Part shown: positions 1 to 8,755 of the stretch, piece after piece
Position numbering within the stretch: position 1 is the first letter of the stretch
Layout: every line of letters begins with the position of its first letter
NCBI GenBank assembly: GCA_002478565.1
Contig: DLPC01000018.1
Location: 160,263-224,262, forward strand
Length of the DNA: 64,000 nucleotides
Direction: 5' to 3'
Source of the DNA: Flavobacteriales bacterium UBA7468
GTDB lineage: Bacteria > Bacteroidota > Bacteroidia > Flavobacteriales_D > Crocinitomicaceae
The notes under the pieces: model-generated
Databases searched by the model: none
What the model was told of the DNA's origin: nothing
What the model saw: the letters and a program-made list of their open reading frames with translations, nothing else
Program-made: the position numbers and the translations under genes

Positions 1-1218
1 ATGACAGGCGAAGTACTAGAAGAGACGCTCGGCACATTTGTGCACTACCCTTTGAAATTAGCTTGGGCCATCACAGTGCACAAGAGTCAAGGCCTCACTT
101 TTGATAAAGCAGTCCTGGATGTTTCAGACGTCTTTGCACCAGGACAAGCGTATGTAGCGCTCTCGCGGTTGCGCACTTTGTCAGGTTTAGTCTTGACCCA
201 ACCAATGCGCATGAACGGGCTCTCCAATGACCAACAAGTTGTAGCGTTTAGTCAGCATAAGGTACAGGAAGATTTACTTGAGGGTTATTTAGAACAAGCA
301 ACAAAGCACTATTTAATTAACTCGCTGAAGCAAGCCTTTGACTGGTATGAACTGAGTTCAAAGTGGGGGATACATCAAGCCAGCTATCAAATTGTCGGGC
401 CAAAGACTGAAAAGGCCAAAAATAAAAGTTGGATGACCTTACAAAATCAAATCATTCAGTCTTCAACAGAACCTGCTCAGAAATTCAGAAAGCAGCTCGA
501 TCAAATTTTACACGCTAAACATTTTGACCTTGCCTTTTTAAACGAGCGCGTACAGGCGGCTTATCATTACTTTTTTAAGGATTTTGATGCCGTACTCGTT
601 TCTAATTTAAAGAAAATTGCAGAACTCATTCGGGTCAGAAAAACCAAGCAATATGCGGAGGAATTACAAGAATTAGATGAGCTACTTACTGAAACCATTC
701 TTCAGCTCAAAAAGGCACGTTTGCTCATTGAAGCAGTTAGCGCTGGTAAAGAAATCAACAAGGAGCAAGTCAACAATACTGAAATAAAAAATTACAAAAG
801 CAGCCGAATAGCTGCCGTGCAACAAGAACTCAAGCAGGTTCCTTCTTTGCTCGATGAGCCCGATGAAGCGCCACTCAGTATGTTAGAAAAGCGCTCAAAG
901 CAGATAAATAAGCCCAAAACAGAGAAAAAATCGACCTATGAGCTAACACTTGAGCACTTACAAACAGGCAAAACCATCGATGAAATAGCACGCCTACGCC
1001 AAGTATCGGTTCAGACCATTACCAATCATTTTGTCTACCTGATCCGCAGTGAAGCTATTGCACTCGATGAAATCATGTCTTCAGAGCGCATCAATGAATT
1101 AGCTGGCTACTTCGAAGATTACAAAGAAACCTCACTCACGCCACTCAAAGAAAAACTTGGCGACCTCGCGAGTTGGGACGAGCTGAAATTATACCAAGCC
1201 CATTTGCAGGTTCAGTAA
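1..1218 (+). CDS. PIF1-like helicase, C-terminal part (5' end outside window)
   Basis: This is the C-terminal portion of a superfamily 1 DNA helicase related to PIF1/RecD. Near the visible N-terminus (about residues 19-56) lie the helicase C-terminal signatures AWAITVHKSQGLTF and YVALSRLRTL, equivalent to motifs V/VI of the UvrD_C_2/PIF1 fold. A long charged helical linker follows. The last roughly 90 residues (about 310-400) look like an HTH_40 helix-turn-helix module, with TIDEIARLRQVSVQTITNHF as its core; this module is known at the C-terminus of Bacteroidota PIF1- and RecQ-type helicases. The ATG at base 1 is a chance internal Met: the Walker A and B motifs are missing and must lie upstream. 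It ends 3 bp from the convergent folE stop. The family call is firm; the cellular role is unknown. Confidence 0.85.
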   Translation: MTGEVLEETLGTFVHYPLKLAWAITVHKSQGLTFDKAVLDVSDVFAPGQAYVALSRLRTLSGLVLTQPMRMNGLSNDQQVVAFSQHKVQEDLLEGYLEQATKHYLINSLKQAFDWYELSSKWGIHQASYQIVGPKTEKAKNKSWMTLQNQIIQSSTEPAQKFRKQLDQILHAKHFDLAFLNERVQAAYHYFFKDFDAVLVSNLKKIAELIRVRKTKQYAEELQELDELLTETILQLKKARLLIEAVSAGKEINKEQVNNTEIKNYKSSRIAAVQQELKQVPSLLDEPDEAPLSMLEKRSKQINKPKTEKKSTYELTLEHLQTGKTIDEIARLRQVSVQTITNHFVYLIRSEAIALDEIMSSERINELAGYFEDYKETSLTPLKEKLGDLASWDELKLYQAHLQVQ

Positions 1219-1221
1219 AGC

Positions 1222-1908
1222 CTACAATTCAATGTACTTCAAAAACTCATTTTTGGTAGCTTCATTTTCAAACTTACCACAAAACTGAGCAGTGACAGTA
1301 CTGCTATTGACATCTTTGACACCTCTTGAAGAGACACAAAGGTGGGTTGCATCGATCACGACTGCGACATCATCTGTTTCCAGCGCTTTTTGTAAAGCTT
1401 TGGTAATTTGCATCGTAAGACGCTCTTGTACCTGAGGACGTTTAGCAAAATGTTGTACTATGCGGTTGATTTTAGACAAACCGATCACTTTCCCAGATGA
1501 GATGTAGGCCACATGAGCCTTTCCAATAATTGGCACAAAATGATGCTCGCAATTGGAATAAAACAAGATATTTTTCTCTACAAGCATCTGGTTATATTGA
1601 TACTTGTTTTCAAATAACTTGATATCAGGGAAATTCTCAGGATTGAGCCCGCTGAAAATCTCTTTGACATACATCTTGGCTACCCTGCGCGGTGTTCCAC
1701 TGAGGCTATCGTCTGTACGATCCAAACCAAGAATATCCATGATGGAGCCAAAATGTGCTGCAATCTTTTCTATTTTTTCGTCGTCTGAAAGCTCAAACGC
1801 ATCTGGTCTAAGGGGAGTTTCTACGGAAGTACTCACGTGCTCATCACCGAGCTCGTCAATAAGAATGTCAATGTGTTGATCGGAAACTGAATAACCGTTT
1901 TGTTTCAT
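1222..1908 (-). CDS. folE: GTP cyclohydrolase I
   Basis: Converts GTP to 7,8-dihydroneopterin triphosphate, the first step of tetrahydrofolate synthesis and also a source of queuosine precursors; cytoplasmic homodecamer. The 228-residue protein has the usual length. The zinc ligands are visible as C120 and H123 in SNCEHHF and C191 in ATHLCVSSRGV; the substrate-binding block KINRIVQHFAKRPQVQERLT is intact. The first roughly 40 residues are acidic and poorly conserved, as is usual. The ATG at 1908 is the natural start. The gene is monocistronic, convergent with the helicase, and has a hairpin directly against its start codon (1909-1935). Confidence 0.97.
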   Translation of the reverse strand: MKQNGYSVSDQHIDILIDELGDEHVSTSVETPLRPDAFELSDDEKIEKIAAHFGSIMDILGLDRTDDSLSGTPRRVAKMYVKEIFSGLNPENFPDIKLFENKYQYNQMLVEKNILFYSNCEHHFVPIIGKAHVAYISSGKVIGLSKINRIVQHFAKRPQVQERLTMQITKALQKALETDDVAVVIDATHLCVSSRGVKDVNSSTVTAQFCGKFENEATKNEFLKYIEL

Positions 1909-1935
1909 CTTTTTGTTTTTTAGTTAAACAAAAAG
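1909..1935 (-). promoter_or_regulatory. Inverted repeat abutting the folE start codon
   Basis: CTTTTTGTTT (1909-1918) and AAACAAAAAG (1926-1935) are a perfect 10-bp inverted repeat around a 7-base loop. On the folE transcript this hairpin would end at the base before the ATG and so cover the ribosome-binding region. It is AT-rich and therefore weak. It could tune translation or be chance in poly-A/T sequence. Confidence 0.4.
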
Positions 1936-2002
1936 AGAGAGGTTTGGTTCTTTGCTCGTCAAAAAGAATTGAAAAAAAACAATTTAGAAAAGCGACAAAC
2001 TT

Positions 2003-2371
2003 TTAAAAAACAAACTCCAGTGGCTCTGAAACAAGCAACTCACCTGTCTTCATAGCAGCAAAAGACCTGAGATAATAGGTATGTCCAGTTACAAATAAAC
2101 CTGAACTGCCATTATAAATTGATGTCTTGGTCAATGGACAAGGCAAGCCCGCATTGCCATAAGCATCAATTGGTTTATTTGGTATAGTATCAAGCTGGAT
2201 TCCGTAAAACAAGACATTTTGTCGAGGCAGCGTACCGTAATTTGCGGTTACATTTATGTATTCATTATTAAGGCCCGTACGCGTCATGGAAATGGTTGGT
2301 TGTGCTGTTTCAAATTTTGTACAAGCAAATAGCCAAGACAAGAGCGAAACTAAAAAGAAATATTTCATCAT
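2003..2371 (-). CDS. Hypothetical lipoprotein
   Basis: A 122-residue protein with a lipoprotein signal: hydrophobic residues 4-16 end in the lipobox LFAC, with Cys17 as the lipidated residue. The rest is a small, probably beta-rich domain that I do not recognise. It begins with Met-Met (2371 or 2368). It lies 12 bp downstream of an outer-membrane-type protein and is the last gene of a three-gene minus-strand operon with the HtrA-like lipoprotein. An envelope location is inferred from the signal alone. Confidence 0.7.
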   Translation of the reverse strand: MMKYFFLVSLLSWLFACTKFETAQPTISMTRTGLNNEYINVTANYGTLPRQNVLFYGIQLDTIPNKPIDAYGNAGLPCPLTKTSIYNGSSGLFVTGHTYYLRSFAAMKTGELLVSEPLEFVF

Positions 2372-2383
2372 AACTACTAAAAT

Positions 2384-3043
2384 TTAAAATCTGAAACCTA
2401 CACTGAATTGATGCGAAACGGTGAACCAATAAGTTGACCTTTCTGCTTCACCGGTGTAAGATGGCTGTTCAATGAGGAAATAAGGGGTCGTAACGACATA
2501 ACCAATTGCGTATTCACCGAAAAAGATATTTTTTTGTCCTAAAGGTTTTTCAAATCCTACATGTGCTTTGACTCCTCCGCCGCTAGTATAAACTAAGCCA
2601 TCCAAGACGTATTCAAGCGTGTATCGATAATTATGCAATCCTGCAGACAGAAATACATCTGGCCCAAAAAATAAATTTGGCATGTTTTTAAATAAAAAAT
2701 AGTCTAAACTTGCAACCAATTGCCCATTGAGAAAAAGAGTACTTTGGTAAGAAGTCGATTGAATCATATCTCCTTCAAACATTGCCGGATATTTATTAAA
2801 TCCAACTAATGAATCTTGAGATCCTTTGTGATAGAATAAATCCAAGCCAACTCTTGATCTGACATTAAAAACTTTTTTCGAAACCTTACCAAAGGATAGA
2901 GACGCTCCATTGCCAACAAGCCCAGCTACACTAGTACCAGGCACTGTGGCACCTAATTTTAAATATCGACCTTGCGCTGTACACTCAAGACTACTTACAA
3001 AACTCACTAACAATATGATTAGTTTGAATAAATCTTTTTTCAT
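2384..3043 (-). CDS. Hypothetical outer-membrane beta-barrel protein
   Basis: A 219-residue protein with an N-terminal signal peptide (about residues 1-23, ending near TAQ). It carries alternating aromatic/glycine strands and a C-terminal strand ending VGFRF, as expected of a small outer-membrane barrel. I cannot name a family. One base separates it from the stop of the upstream HtrA-like gene, so the two are almost certainly co-transcribed. It may be a partner or client of that protease; this is inference from position. Confidence 0.65.
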   Translation of the reverse strand: MKKDLFKLIILLVSFVSSLECTAQGRYLKLGATVPGTSVAGLVGNGASLSFGKVSKKVFNVRSRVGLDLFYHKGSQDSLVGFNKYPAMFEGDMIQSTSYQSTLFLNGQLVASLDYFLFKNMPNLFFGPDVFLSAGLHNYRYTLEYVLDGLVYTSGGGVKAHVGFEKPLGQKNIFFGEYAIGYVVTTPYFLIEQPSYTGEAERSTYWFTVSHQFSVGFRF

Positions 3044-3044
3044 T

Positions 3045-4697
3045 TTATTTATTGTATTGAATATTAAGGTAAGTAGCTACTAAATAAGATGGTATCGCAA
3101 ATCCAACACCTTCGGTATCCTTACCTACTAATTTTGACTGAATAACGCCATGAAGGGTTCCACTTTTATCAAAGAGTGGCCCACCACTATTACCCCCGTT
3201 GATATTGATATTTAGCTGAAGTAAATTATTATTGTTGGTCACTCTTTCGTTAGAAATGAGACCTAAACTTACAGACTGGCCAAGCTCGACAGACTTTGGT
3301 GCACCAATCGTGTATACCTCCGATAGATTCTTAAAAGATTTGACATCAGAAAGTAAGAATACTTTCTCAAAATTGTAGGCTACTTTAAGCAATGCGACAT
3401 CTCTGGCTCTGTTATATCTGACAATGTCGGCTTCCAATTGTATTCCATTTGAAAGAATGACTTTTACCTTGGATGGTTGGTCTTGTGTCTTGCCTGAAAT
3501 CACATGATAATTTGTCAGAATGTAGCCATCTTGTGTGATTGCAAACCCTGAACCATGCCCGCCATCTGGCCTTTTGATAATTACAGAACCGAGTGAGGCA
3601 TCTGACAATTCCTTCACCAAATTGGTGGGTTTATTGATGCTCAATACCGGTTCTTGAACATTGAAATTAGTTTGAACTTTGAGTTTCTCTTGAAATTGAG
3701 CAGTTTGTTTGAGTTCGTAGTAGCTTCGTGCAAGCGCATCGTTGATCATACCGATGTAATCGGGCGCTTGTCCACCGTAATTTACAAAGGGGTCTGAAAA
3801 ACTATATAAGCTCAGCGAGTCCACAACTTCTTCGTAATTATTGAATGTGGTCCAGGTAACTTCCAAGCCAATTTTTCGGTAATTGCCATATCCTTCATAA
3901 ACAATAAACTCATCGATTTCCGTCATTTTTGCTTCCAAAAAAATGGTGTTATTGTTGTCTTGGAAAATCCGGTTGACTGTGTCGATAAATCCCGATTGAT
4001 ACAACACGTTGAATAAATCCTCAGTAAAAACTGTGTTTTCAGCAAAAAGACTCTTACGGTCGTTTGGACCACTAAGAGAAGCCCCTGAAACCATTCTATT
4101 GCGTTTTTTCTTAGAAAGTTCTGCCAATCTTTGTTCTTCTAATCTTTTGGCCTCTAGATTTTCGGAAATGCGCAATTTTTTTTCTTCCAATAATTTACCT
4201 TCAATATTTGGAGCATTTGGCACAAAATAGGTTTGGATGTCTTGGTCGTAGTCTGCAATAGCAATTTTTACATCCTCTATATTGACATACCTTTGATCTA
4301 AATTCCGATTTGGATACACCAGACTATTGCTAAGTTTGATTTCATTGGGATACAAAAATCCATCGGGTAAATTAATCAGACTCTCACCATTAACAAATAA
4401 AATTGGTAAGTCTAATAAGGCAAACGGATAAAACAAAGGGTCTCTTTTTTCAGGCGCTAATAAATAATGTTCGTCTTTGAACCCTGGTGTTTGAATAACA
4501 ATCTGCTGAAAGCCTATGCGATCAATAGTTGTGCTAATCTTTTTACCTGTTCCGAATTCTTTTTCTACGGTACTTACTTTTGAAGAATCTGAATCCGTGA
4601 GAAAAACAACATCTTGCGTTTCAGGCAACAAATAAGAGGTACAAGAACTCAATAATAACCCGACAGCTATGATGTTTAATTTGATTAGTCGATGCAT
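3045..4697 (-). CDS. HtrA/DegP-like (S1C) serine protease lipoprotein with large unknown N-terminal region
   Basis: A 550-residue protein. Residues 1-19 form a lipoprotein signal ending LLLSSC (Cys19). Residues about 30-360 are unrecognised and include a charged, possibly coiled stretch at 165-200. Residues about 365-545 are a trypsin-like domain of the S1C type with a complete triad: H398 in TNYHVISG, D433 in ARDVALLKV and S504 in GGNSGGPLFD. No PDZ domain follows, unlike canonical DegP. It is probably anchored in the membrane facing the periplasm and cleaves or surveys envelope proteins. It leads an operon with an outer-membrane protein and a lipoprotein. Protease activity is well supported; the target is unknown. 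Confidence 0.85.
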   Translation of the reverse strand: MHRLIKLNIIAVGLLLSSCTSYLLPETQDVVFLTDSDSSKVSTVEKEFGTGKKISTTIDRIGFQQIVIQTPGFKDEHYLLAPEKRDPLFYPFALLDLPILFVNGESLINLPDGFLYPNEIKLSNSLVYPNRNLDQRYVNIEDVKIAIADYDQDIQTYFVPNAPNIEGKLLEEKKLRISENLEAKRLEEQRLAELSKKKRNRMVSGASLSGPNDRKSLFAENTVFTEDLFNVLYQSGFIDTVNRIFQDNNNTIFLEAKMTEIDEFIVYEGYGNYRKIGLEVTWTTFNNYEEVVDSLSLYSFSDPFVNYGGQAPDYIGMINDALARSYYELKQTAQFQEKLKVQTNFNVQEPVLSINKPTNLVKELSDASLGSVIIKRPDGGHGSGFAITQDGYILTNYHVISGKTQDQPSKVKVILSNGIQLEADIVRYNRARDVALLKVAYNFEKVFLLSDVKSFKNLSEVYTIGAPKSVELGQSVSLGLISNERVTNNNNLLQLNININGGNSGGPLFDKSGTLHGVIQSKLVGKDTEGVGFAIPSYLVATYLNIQYNK

Positions 4698-4831
4698 ATC
4701 TGCTTAATTTTAGAGGATTAAAGATATGAAAAGAAAAGATTCTCCCCTATTTTTAATTTTATATTGCAATCCAAAAGCAACTAATTAGGCTATTTTTACG
4801 TCCTCAAACCCGTATTTTAAATTAAATCTTC

Positions 4832-6085
4832 GTGAAAAAAACTACATTAATTTTGGCTTTAGCCCTCGGCTTGAATGTGTTTGCTCAATCTGTTAAAGGC
4901 GAGCAACTTACCTACACATACGTTAAACTACCGACCAATCCAGTTCAACCCAAGCCTGCTTTTTATCAAGCTTTTGTGAATGCAGCCTATGAAGTCGAGA
5001 ATCAAAAGCTACTCGATCAATTTGAAAAAGACAAAGCGCAAGCAGAAGCCGATTATCAAAGAGAAATGGCTGAATACCCAAACAGACTCAAGGCCGCTGA
5101 CGACAAGTATGCCAAAGAAATGGAAGCATGGAATGCGAAATCTACTGCCTCAAAAATTCTTGAAAAGCAAGTACTCAATGAGAATAATCATCCAGTTAAA
5201 GATTACGTCGCACAACCTTACCGTAGAACCGTTAGCCCACCTGTTCTAAAAACAAGCTATGATAACAATTCATTGGCGTCAACCTACCTTACCATTGATG
5301 GTCTTGAAAAAGGTAGCAATAATGCACTCAACTACACCGTGACACTCCAAGGATTCGAGGCTACTCCGGCCCGAGTAGTTAGCGAAGTGAAGAAAGAAAC
5401 AACTATTGCTAACGGCGTAAGCTCTTCTAAAGATGTCACTTATTACCATCTAGAATTTACTTACAGACATCCAATGAGTTTCAGAGTGAGTAATGCAGCT
5501 AATCAAGAAATTTATGCTGCAGCTCCAGCAGAATTTACTGAATTCAAAACCTACAAAAGCACAGCTTCCAAAACCCAACCTTCTATGGATGCCAGTGCGG
5601 CCATCAAAGCGATGGAAGATAAATGTTTACAAGAAAATCTTAAAGCCATCAATCATATGGTCAATGATCGTATTGGTTTTGAACGCACCGAAGAAACTTT
5701 TGAGTTGTATTATGTAAAGTCTAAAAATGAGTCGCACAATGACATTTTAGATGCTTATAACGCAGCGACATTAGGCTTTAAAATGTTAGCGACCAATGAA
5801 GCGCAAGGCAAGGCAGAATTGGATAAAGCCATCGCCATTTGGAAAAAAGCTCTAGAAGAATCAGATATTACCAATAAAAAAGCACGCATCGATAAAGATG
5901 TTACAATAGCGATCTACGTAAATTTACTAGAGGCCTATTTTGCTTTAAGAAACACCAATGAAGCCGATCTTATTTTACAAACGCTAGGCAGAATGGATTT
6001 ATCCAACCGTGACAAAAAACAAGTTGAAGCTTACCAAAAAGCTTATCTTGATTTGAAATTACGCATGGCAGCCAACGGTCTTTAA
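4832..6085 (+). CDS. Hypothetical secreted protein with helical/TPR-like C-terminus
   Basis: A 417-residue protein with a clear signal peptide (MKKTTLILALALGLNVFA, cut near AQS). The start is a GTG at 4832, chosen because the signal peptide begins there. Residues about 60-105 are charged and probably coiled coil. The middle is beta-rich, and the last roughly 130 residues are helical and resemble degenerate TPR-like repeats (DAYNAATLGFKMLATNEAQG and onward). I do not recognise the family. A TATTTTTA box at 4791-4798 could be its -7 element. It is followed 21 bp later by the GH3 gene, although that gene has its own promoter-like box. Confidence 0.7.
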   Translation: MKKTTLILALALGLNVFAQSVKGEQLTYTYVKLPTNPVQPKPAFYQAFVNAAYEVENQKLLDQFEKDKAQAEADYQREMAEYPNRLKAADDKYAKEMEAWNAKSTASKILEKQVLNENNHPVKDYVAQPYRRTVSPPVLKTSYDNNSLASTYLTIDGLEKGSNNALNYTVTLQGFEATPARVVSEVKKETTIANGVSSSKDVTYYHLEFTYRHPMSFRVSNAANQEIYAAAPAEFTEFKTYKSTASKTQPSMDASAAIKAMEDKCLQENLKAINHMVNDRIGFERTEETFELYYVKSKNESHNDILDAYNAATLGFKMLATNEAQGKAELDKAIAIWKKALEESDITNKKARIDKDVTIAIYVNLLEAYFALRNTNEADLILQTLGRMDLSNRDKKQVEAYQKAYLDLKLRMAANGL

Positions 6086-6092
6086 GATTGTG

Positions 6093-6100
6093 TATCTTCG
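6093..6100 (+). promoter_or_regulatory. Promoter -7-like box upstream of the GH3 gene
   Basis: TATCTTCG sits 7 bp before the ATG at 6107 and resembles the Bacteroidota -7 consensus TAnnTTTG with one change. No clear -33 TTG was found. Confidence 0.35.
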
Positions 6101-6106
6101 TAGACC

Positions 6107-8755
6107 ATGAAGCTATTGGTCTGTTTTTTATGCCTGAGTCAGCTGACGCTTGCTCAGCTCTACAAAGATCCTGCACAAAGTATTGATGAAAGGGTCAATG
6201 ACTTACTCAGCCGCATGACTCCCGCAGAAAAGGCGGCGCAAGTTTTCATGATCCCTTCCGATTTTGACACCTCAAAATGCCGTTTTGAAAACGGCATTTT
6301 TGGTTTACAGCTTTTCACCTCAGCAATTGCAGACCCCCAGCAACAGATCCTGCAATACGCCAAAACACAAACCGCCCAAGAATACGCACAAAAAGCCAAT
6401 GAAATTCAGCGCTATTTTGTAGAACAAACGCGCTTGGGTATTCCGATCATTTTTTTTGACGAAGGCTTGCACGGGCTGGTTCGCGGACACACCACATGTT
6501 TTCCGCAAGCCATCGCGCTCGCAGCAAGCTTTGACCCTCAGCTGATGCAGCGGGTGGCAACACACATTGCACTTGAAGCCAAACAAATTGGTGTTCGGCA
6601 GATTCTAAGCCCAGTATTGAATCTGGCTACTGACGTACGTTGGGGCCGTGTGGAAGAAACCTATGGTGAAGACCCATTTCTGGCCAGCCAAATGGGCCTC
6701 AGCTATGTACGCAGTATGGAACAACTTGGCGTTGTGTGCACCCCAAAGCATTTTGCTGTCAATGTTGGCAATGGCGGCCGCGACAGCTATCCTGTAGGGC
6801 TCAGTGAGCGCGCTCTATACATGAGCCATTTTCGGCCATTTATATCGGCCATACAGCAAGGCAAAGCGAGGTCTGTCATGAGCGCTTACAATTCTTTGAA
6901 CGGTTCAGCCTGTTCAGCCAACGCCCCACTCCTGAGAGAAACACTCAAAGGAGATTGGGGATTTAATGGCTTTGTGATATCTGACGCCAATGCAGTTGGT
7001 GGAGAATTGGTCTTGCACCAAACCGCAACTTCCTATGCAGAAAGCGGCATTCATGCGCTCAAGGGTGGCCTAGATGTCATTTTTCAAACTGATTGCAGCC
7101 ATTTTAATTTATTTTCACCGGGGCTTTTTGACAAAGAGGTGCAAGAAATGTATCTCGACGAAGCCGTTAAGCGTGTACTTCGTGTTAAGTTTGAGCTAGG
7201 CTTATTCGAGCAACCATACATCAATATTCCGAGCCAAAAGGCAAGCCAAAAACTGCTTGAGTCGGGTTTTGAATTGGCTCAAAAAGCTGCAGAAAACTCC
7301 ATTGTACTCTTAAAAAATGAACCGCTGACAGGTGCTAGTCCAATTCTTCCGCTCGATAAAAATGCAACGATTTTATTGGTCGGGGAAGCGGCAACAAAGG
7401 TAAAACTTGGTGGCTACAGTGGCAAAGGCTATAATGTAACGAGTATTCAAGAAGGGCTCATCAAAGAATTTGGCAAAGAAAACATACTGCTTTTACCTGC
7501 GCTCAATGGCGTCCAAAATAAGGCCCAAACCTTCCTTATTTCAAACAATTGGTGCGGAAATACAACGGGCTTTAAGGCCAGTTACTACAACAATCCTGCA
7601 TTGAGTGGAAATCCTGTAGTTGTCAGACAAGAAAATCAAATTGATTACCACTGGACACTTTATGGCCCCGATAGTTCGACAGGCAATAGTTTTTTCTCAG
7701 CGCGTTGGGAAGCACATATAGAAATGCTCGAAGACAAAGCCTTTGCACTTGGCCTCAAAGGAAACGACGGTTATCGGCTTTACATTGATGACACCTGCCG
7801 CATTGACCAATGGGAAAAAACTGGTTTTCACGAAAGATCGATATTGCTTGACTACAAAACTGGCGAACAATTCAAAATCACTGTAGAATTTCGCGAACCG
7901 CAAGCAAACGGGCGCATCCAACTTTTCTACAAAGAACTGAAGGAAACAGTCGAAGCGAGTTATTTTGAAATTGAGCAAGTACTACCAAAAGCGGATGTTG
8001 CGCTAGTGGTAGTCAATTATACAGAAGGTGAATTTCAAGACCGCTCCTCATTGGCCTTGCCTGATGAGCAAGTAGAAATGATCAAAACCCTTAATGCTTG
8101 TGGTTTGCCCGTAGTGGTTGTCATTGTTGGGGGCAGCGCTGTCACGATGAGTGAATGGGAAGACCACGCCGCTGCGATTATGTACAATTGGTACAGCGGT
8201 GAAGCTGGTGGATTGGCACTGGCCAATATTTTGGCGGGAAAGGTGAATCCGTCGGGAAAACTTCCGTTTACCATTCCACAACATGAAGGCCAGTTGCCGC
8301 TGAGTTATTGGCATGAGCCAACAGGTAGAGGGAATGACTATGTGAATGGAAGCGGCGAACCCCTCTACCCTTTTGGACATGGCAAAAGCTATAGTTCTTT
8401 TACTTATTCGAATTTAATGGTTAACAAAAGTGCTTTTCAGTCCAAGGATACCATGGAGGTTTCATTGCTCATAGAAAATTCAAGCTCATTTGACGGCCAA
8501 GAAGCCATCCAATTTTACATCAAACCTATTTTTTCTCAAGAAACCTTACCCGTACAATACCTCATCAGGGTTCAAAAAGAATTAATCCGAAAGGGTTCAA
8601 CCACATTTTTTGGTCAAATCAAAATTCCAATTACTGAAATTGGCATACCAACAGGGCCTTCAACCATAGCATACCCGAGTCAATTTATTTTACAGGTAGG
8701 CAGTTCGTCCAAGGACATTCGCCTACAATCACCACCCATCAAAATCAATCATTAA
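6107..8755 (+). CDS. Glycoside hydrolase family 3 with inserted PA14 domain (beta-glucosidase/beta-xylosidase type)
   Basis: Exported exo-acting glycosidase that removes terminal beta-linked sugars. An 882-residue protein with a signal peptide at 1-17. The GH3 N-terminal barrel spans about 20-330 and contains GEDP (187-190), KHF (214-216) and the nucleophile D293 in GFVISDANAV. The GH3 C-terminal domain begins near 395, is interrupted by a PA14 carbohydrate-binding domain at about 488-604, resumes to about 760 and ends with a fibronectin-III-like domain. This arrangement is known in periplasmic GH3 enzymes of Bacteroidota. Its TAA shares a base with the ATG of the SGNH hydrolase, so the two are translationally coupled. 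No SusC/SusD genes are nearby. Substrate unproven. Confidence 0.92.
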   Translation: MKLLVCFLCLSQLTLAQLYKDPAQSIDERVNDLLSRMTPAEKAAQVFMIPSDFDTSKCRFENGIFGLQLFTSAIADPQQQILQYAKTQTAQEYAQKANEIQRYFVEQTRLGIPIIFFDEGLHGLVRGHTTCFPQAIALAASFDPQLMQRVATHIALEAKQIGVRQILSPVLNLATDVRWGRVEETYGEDPFLASQMGLSYVRSMEQLGVVCTPKHFAVNVGNGGRDSYPVGLSERALYMSHFRPFISAIQQGKARSVMSAYNSLNGSACSANAPLLRETLKGDWGFNGFVISDANAVGGELVLHQTATSYAESGIHALKGGLDVIFQTDCSHFNLFSPGLFDKEVQEMYLDEAVKRVLRVKFELGLFEQPYINIPSQKASQKLLESGFELAQKAAENSIVLLKNEPLTGASPILPLDKNATILLVGEAATKVKLGGYSGKGYNVTSIQEGLIKEFGKENILLLPALNGVQNKAQTFLISNNWCGNTTGFKASYYNNPALSGNPVVVRQENQIDYHWTLYGPDSSTGNSFFSARWEAHIEMLEDKAFALGLKGNDGYRLYIDDTCRIDQWEKTGFHERSILLDYKTGEQFKITVEFREPQANGRIQLFYKELKETVEASYFEIEQVLPKADVALVVVNYTEGEFQDRSSLALPDEQVEMIKTLNACGLPVVVVIVGGSAVTMSEWEDHAAAIMYNWYSGEAGGLALANILAGKVNPSGKLPFTIPQHEGQLPLSYWHEPTGRGNDYVNGSGEPLYPFGHGKSYSSFTYSNLMVNKSAFQSKDTMEVSLLIENSSSFDGQEAIQFYIKPIFSQETLPVQYLIRVQKELIRKGSTTFFGQIKIPITEIGIPTGPSTIAYPSQFILQVGSSSKDIRLQSPPIKINH

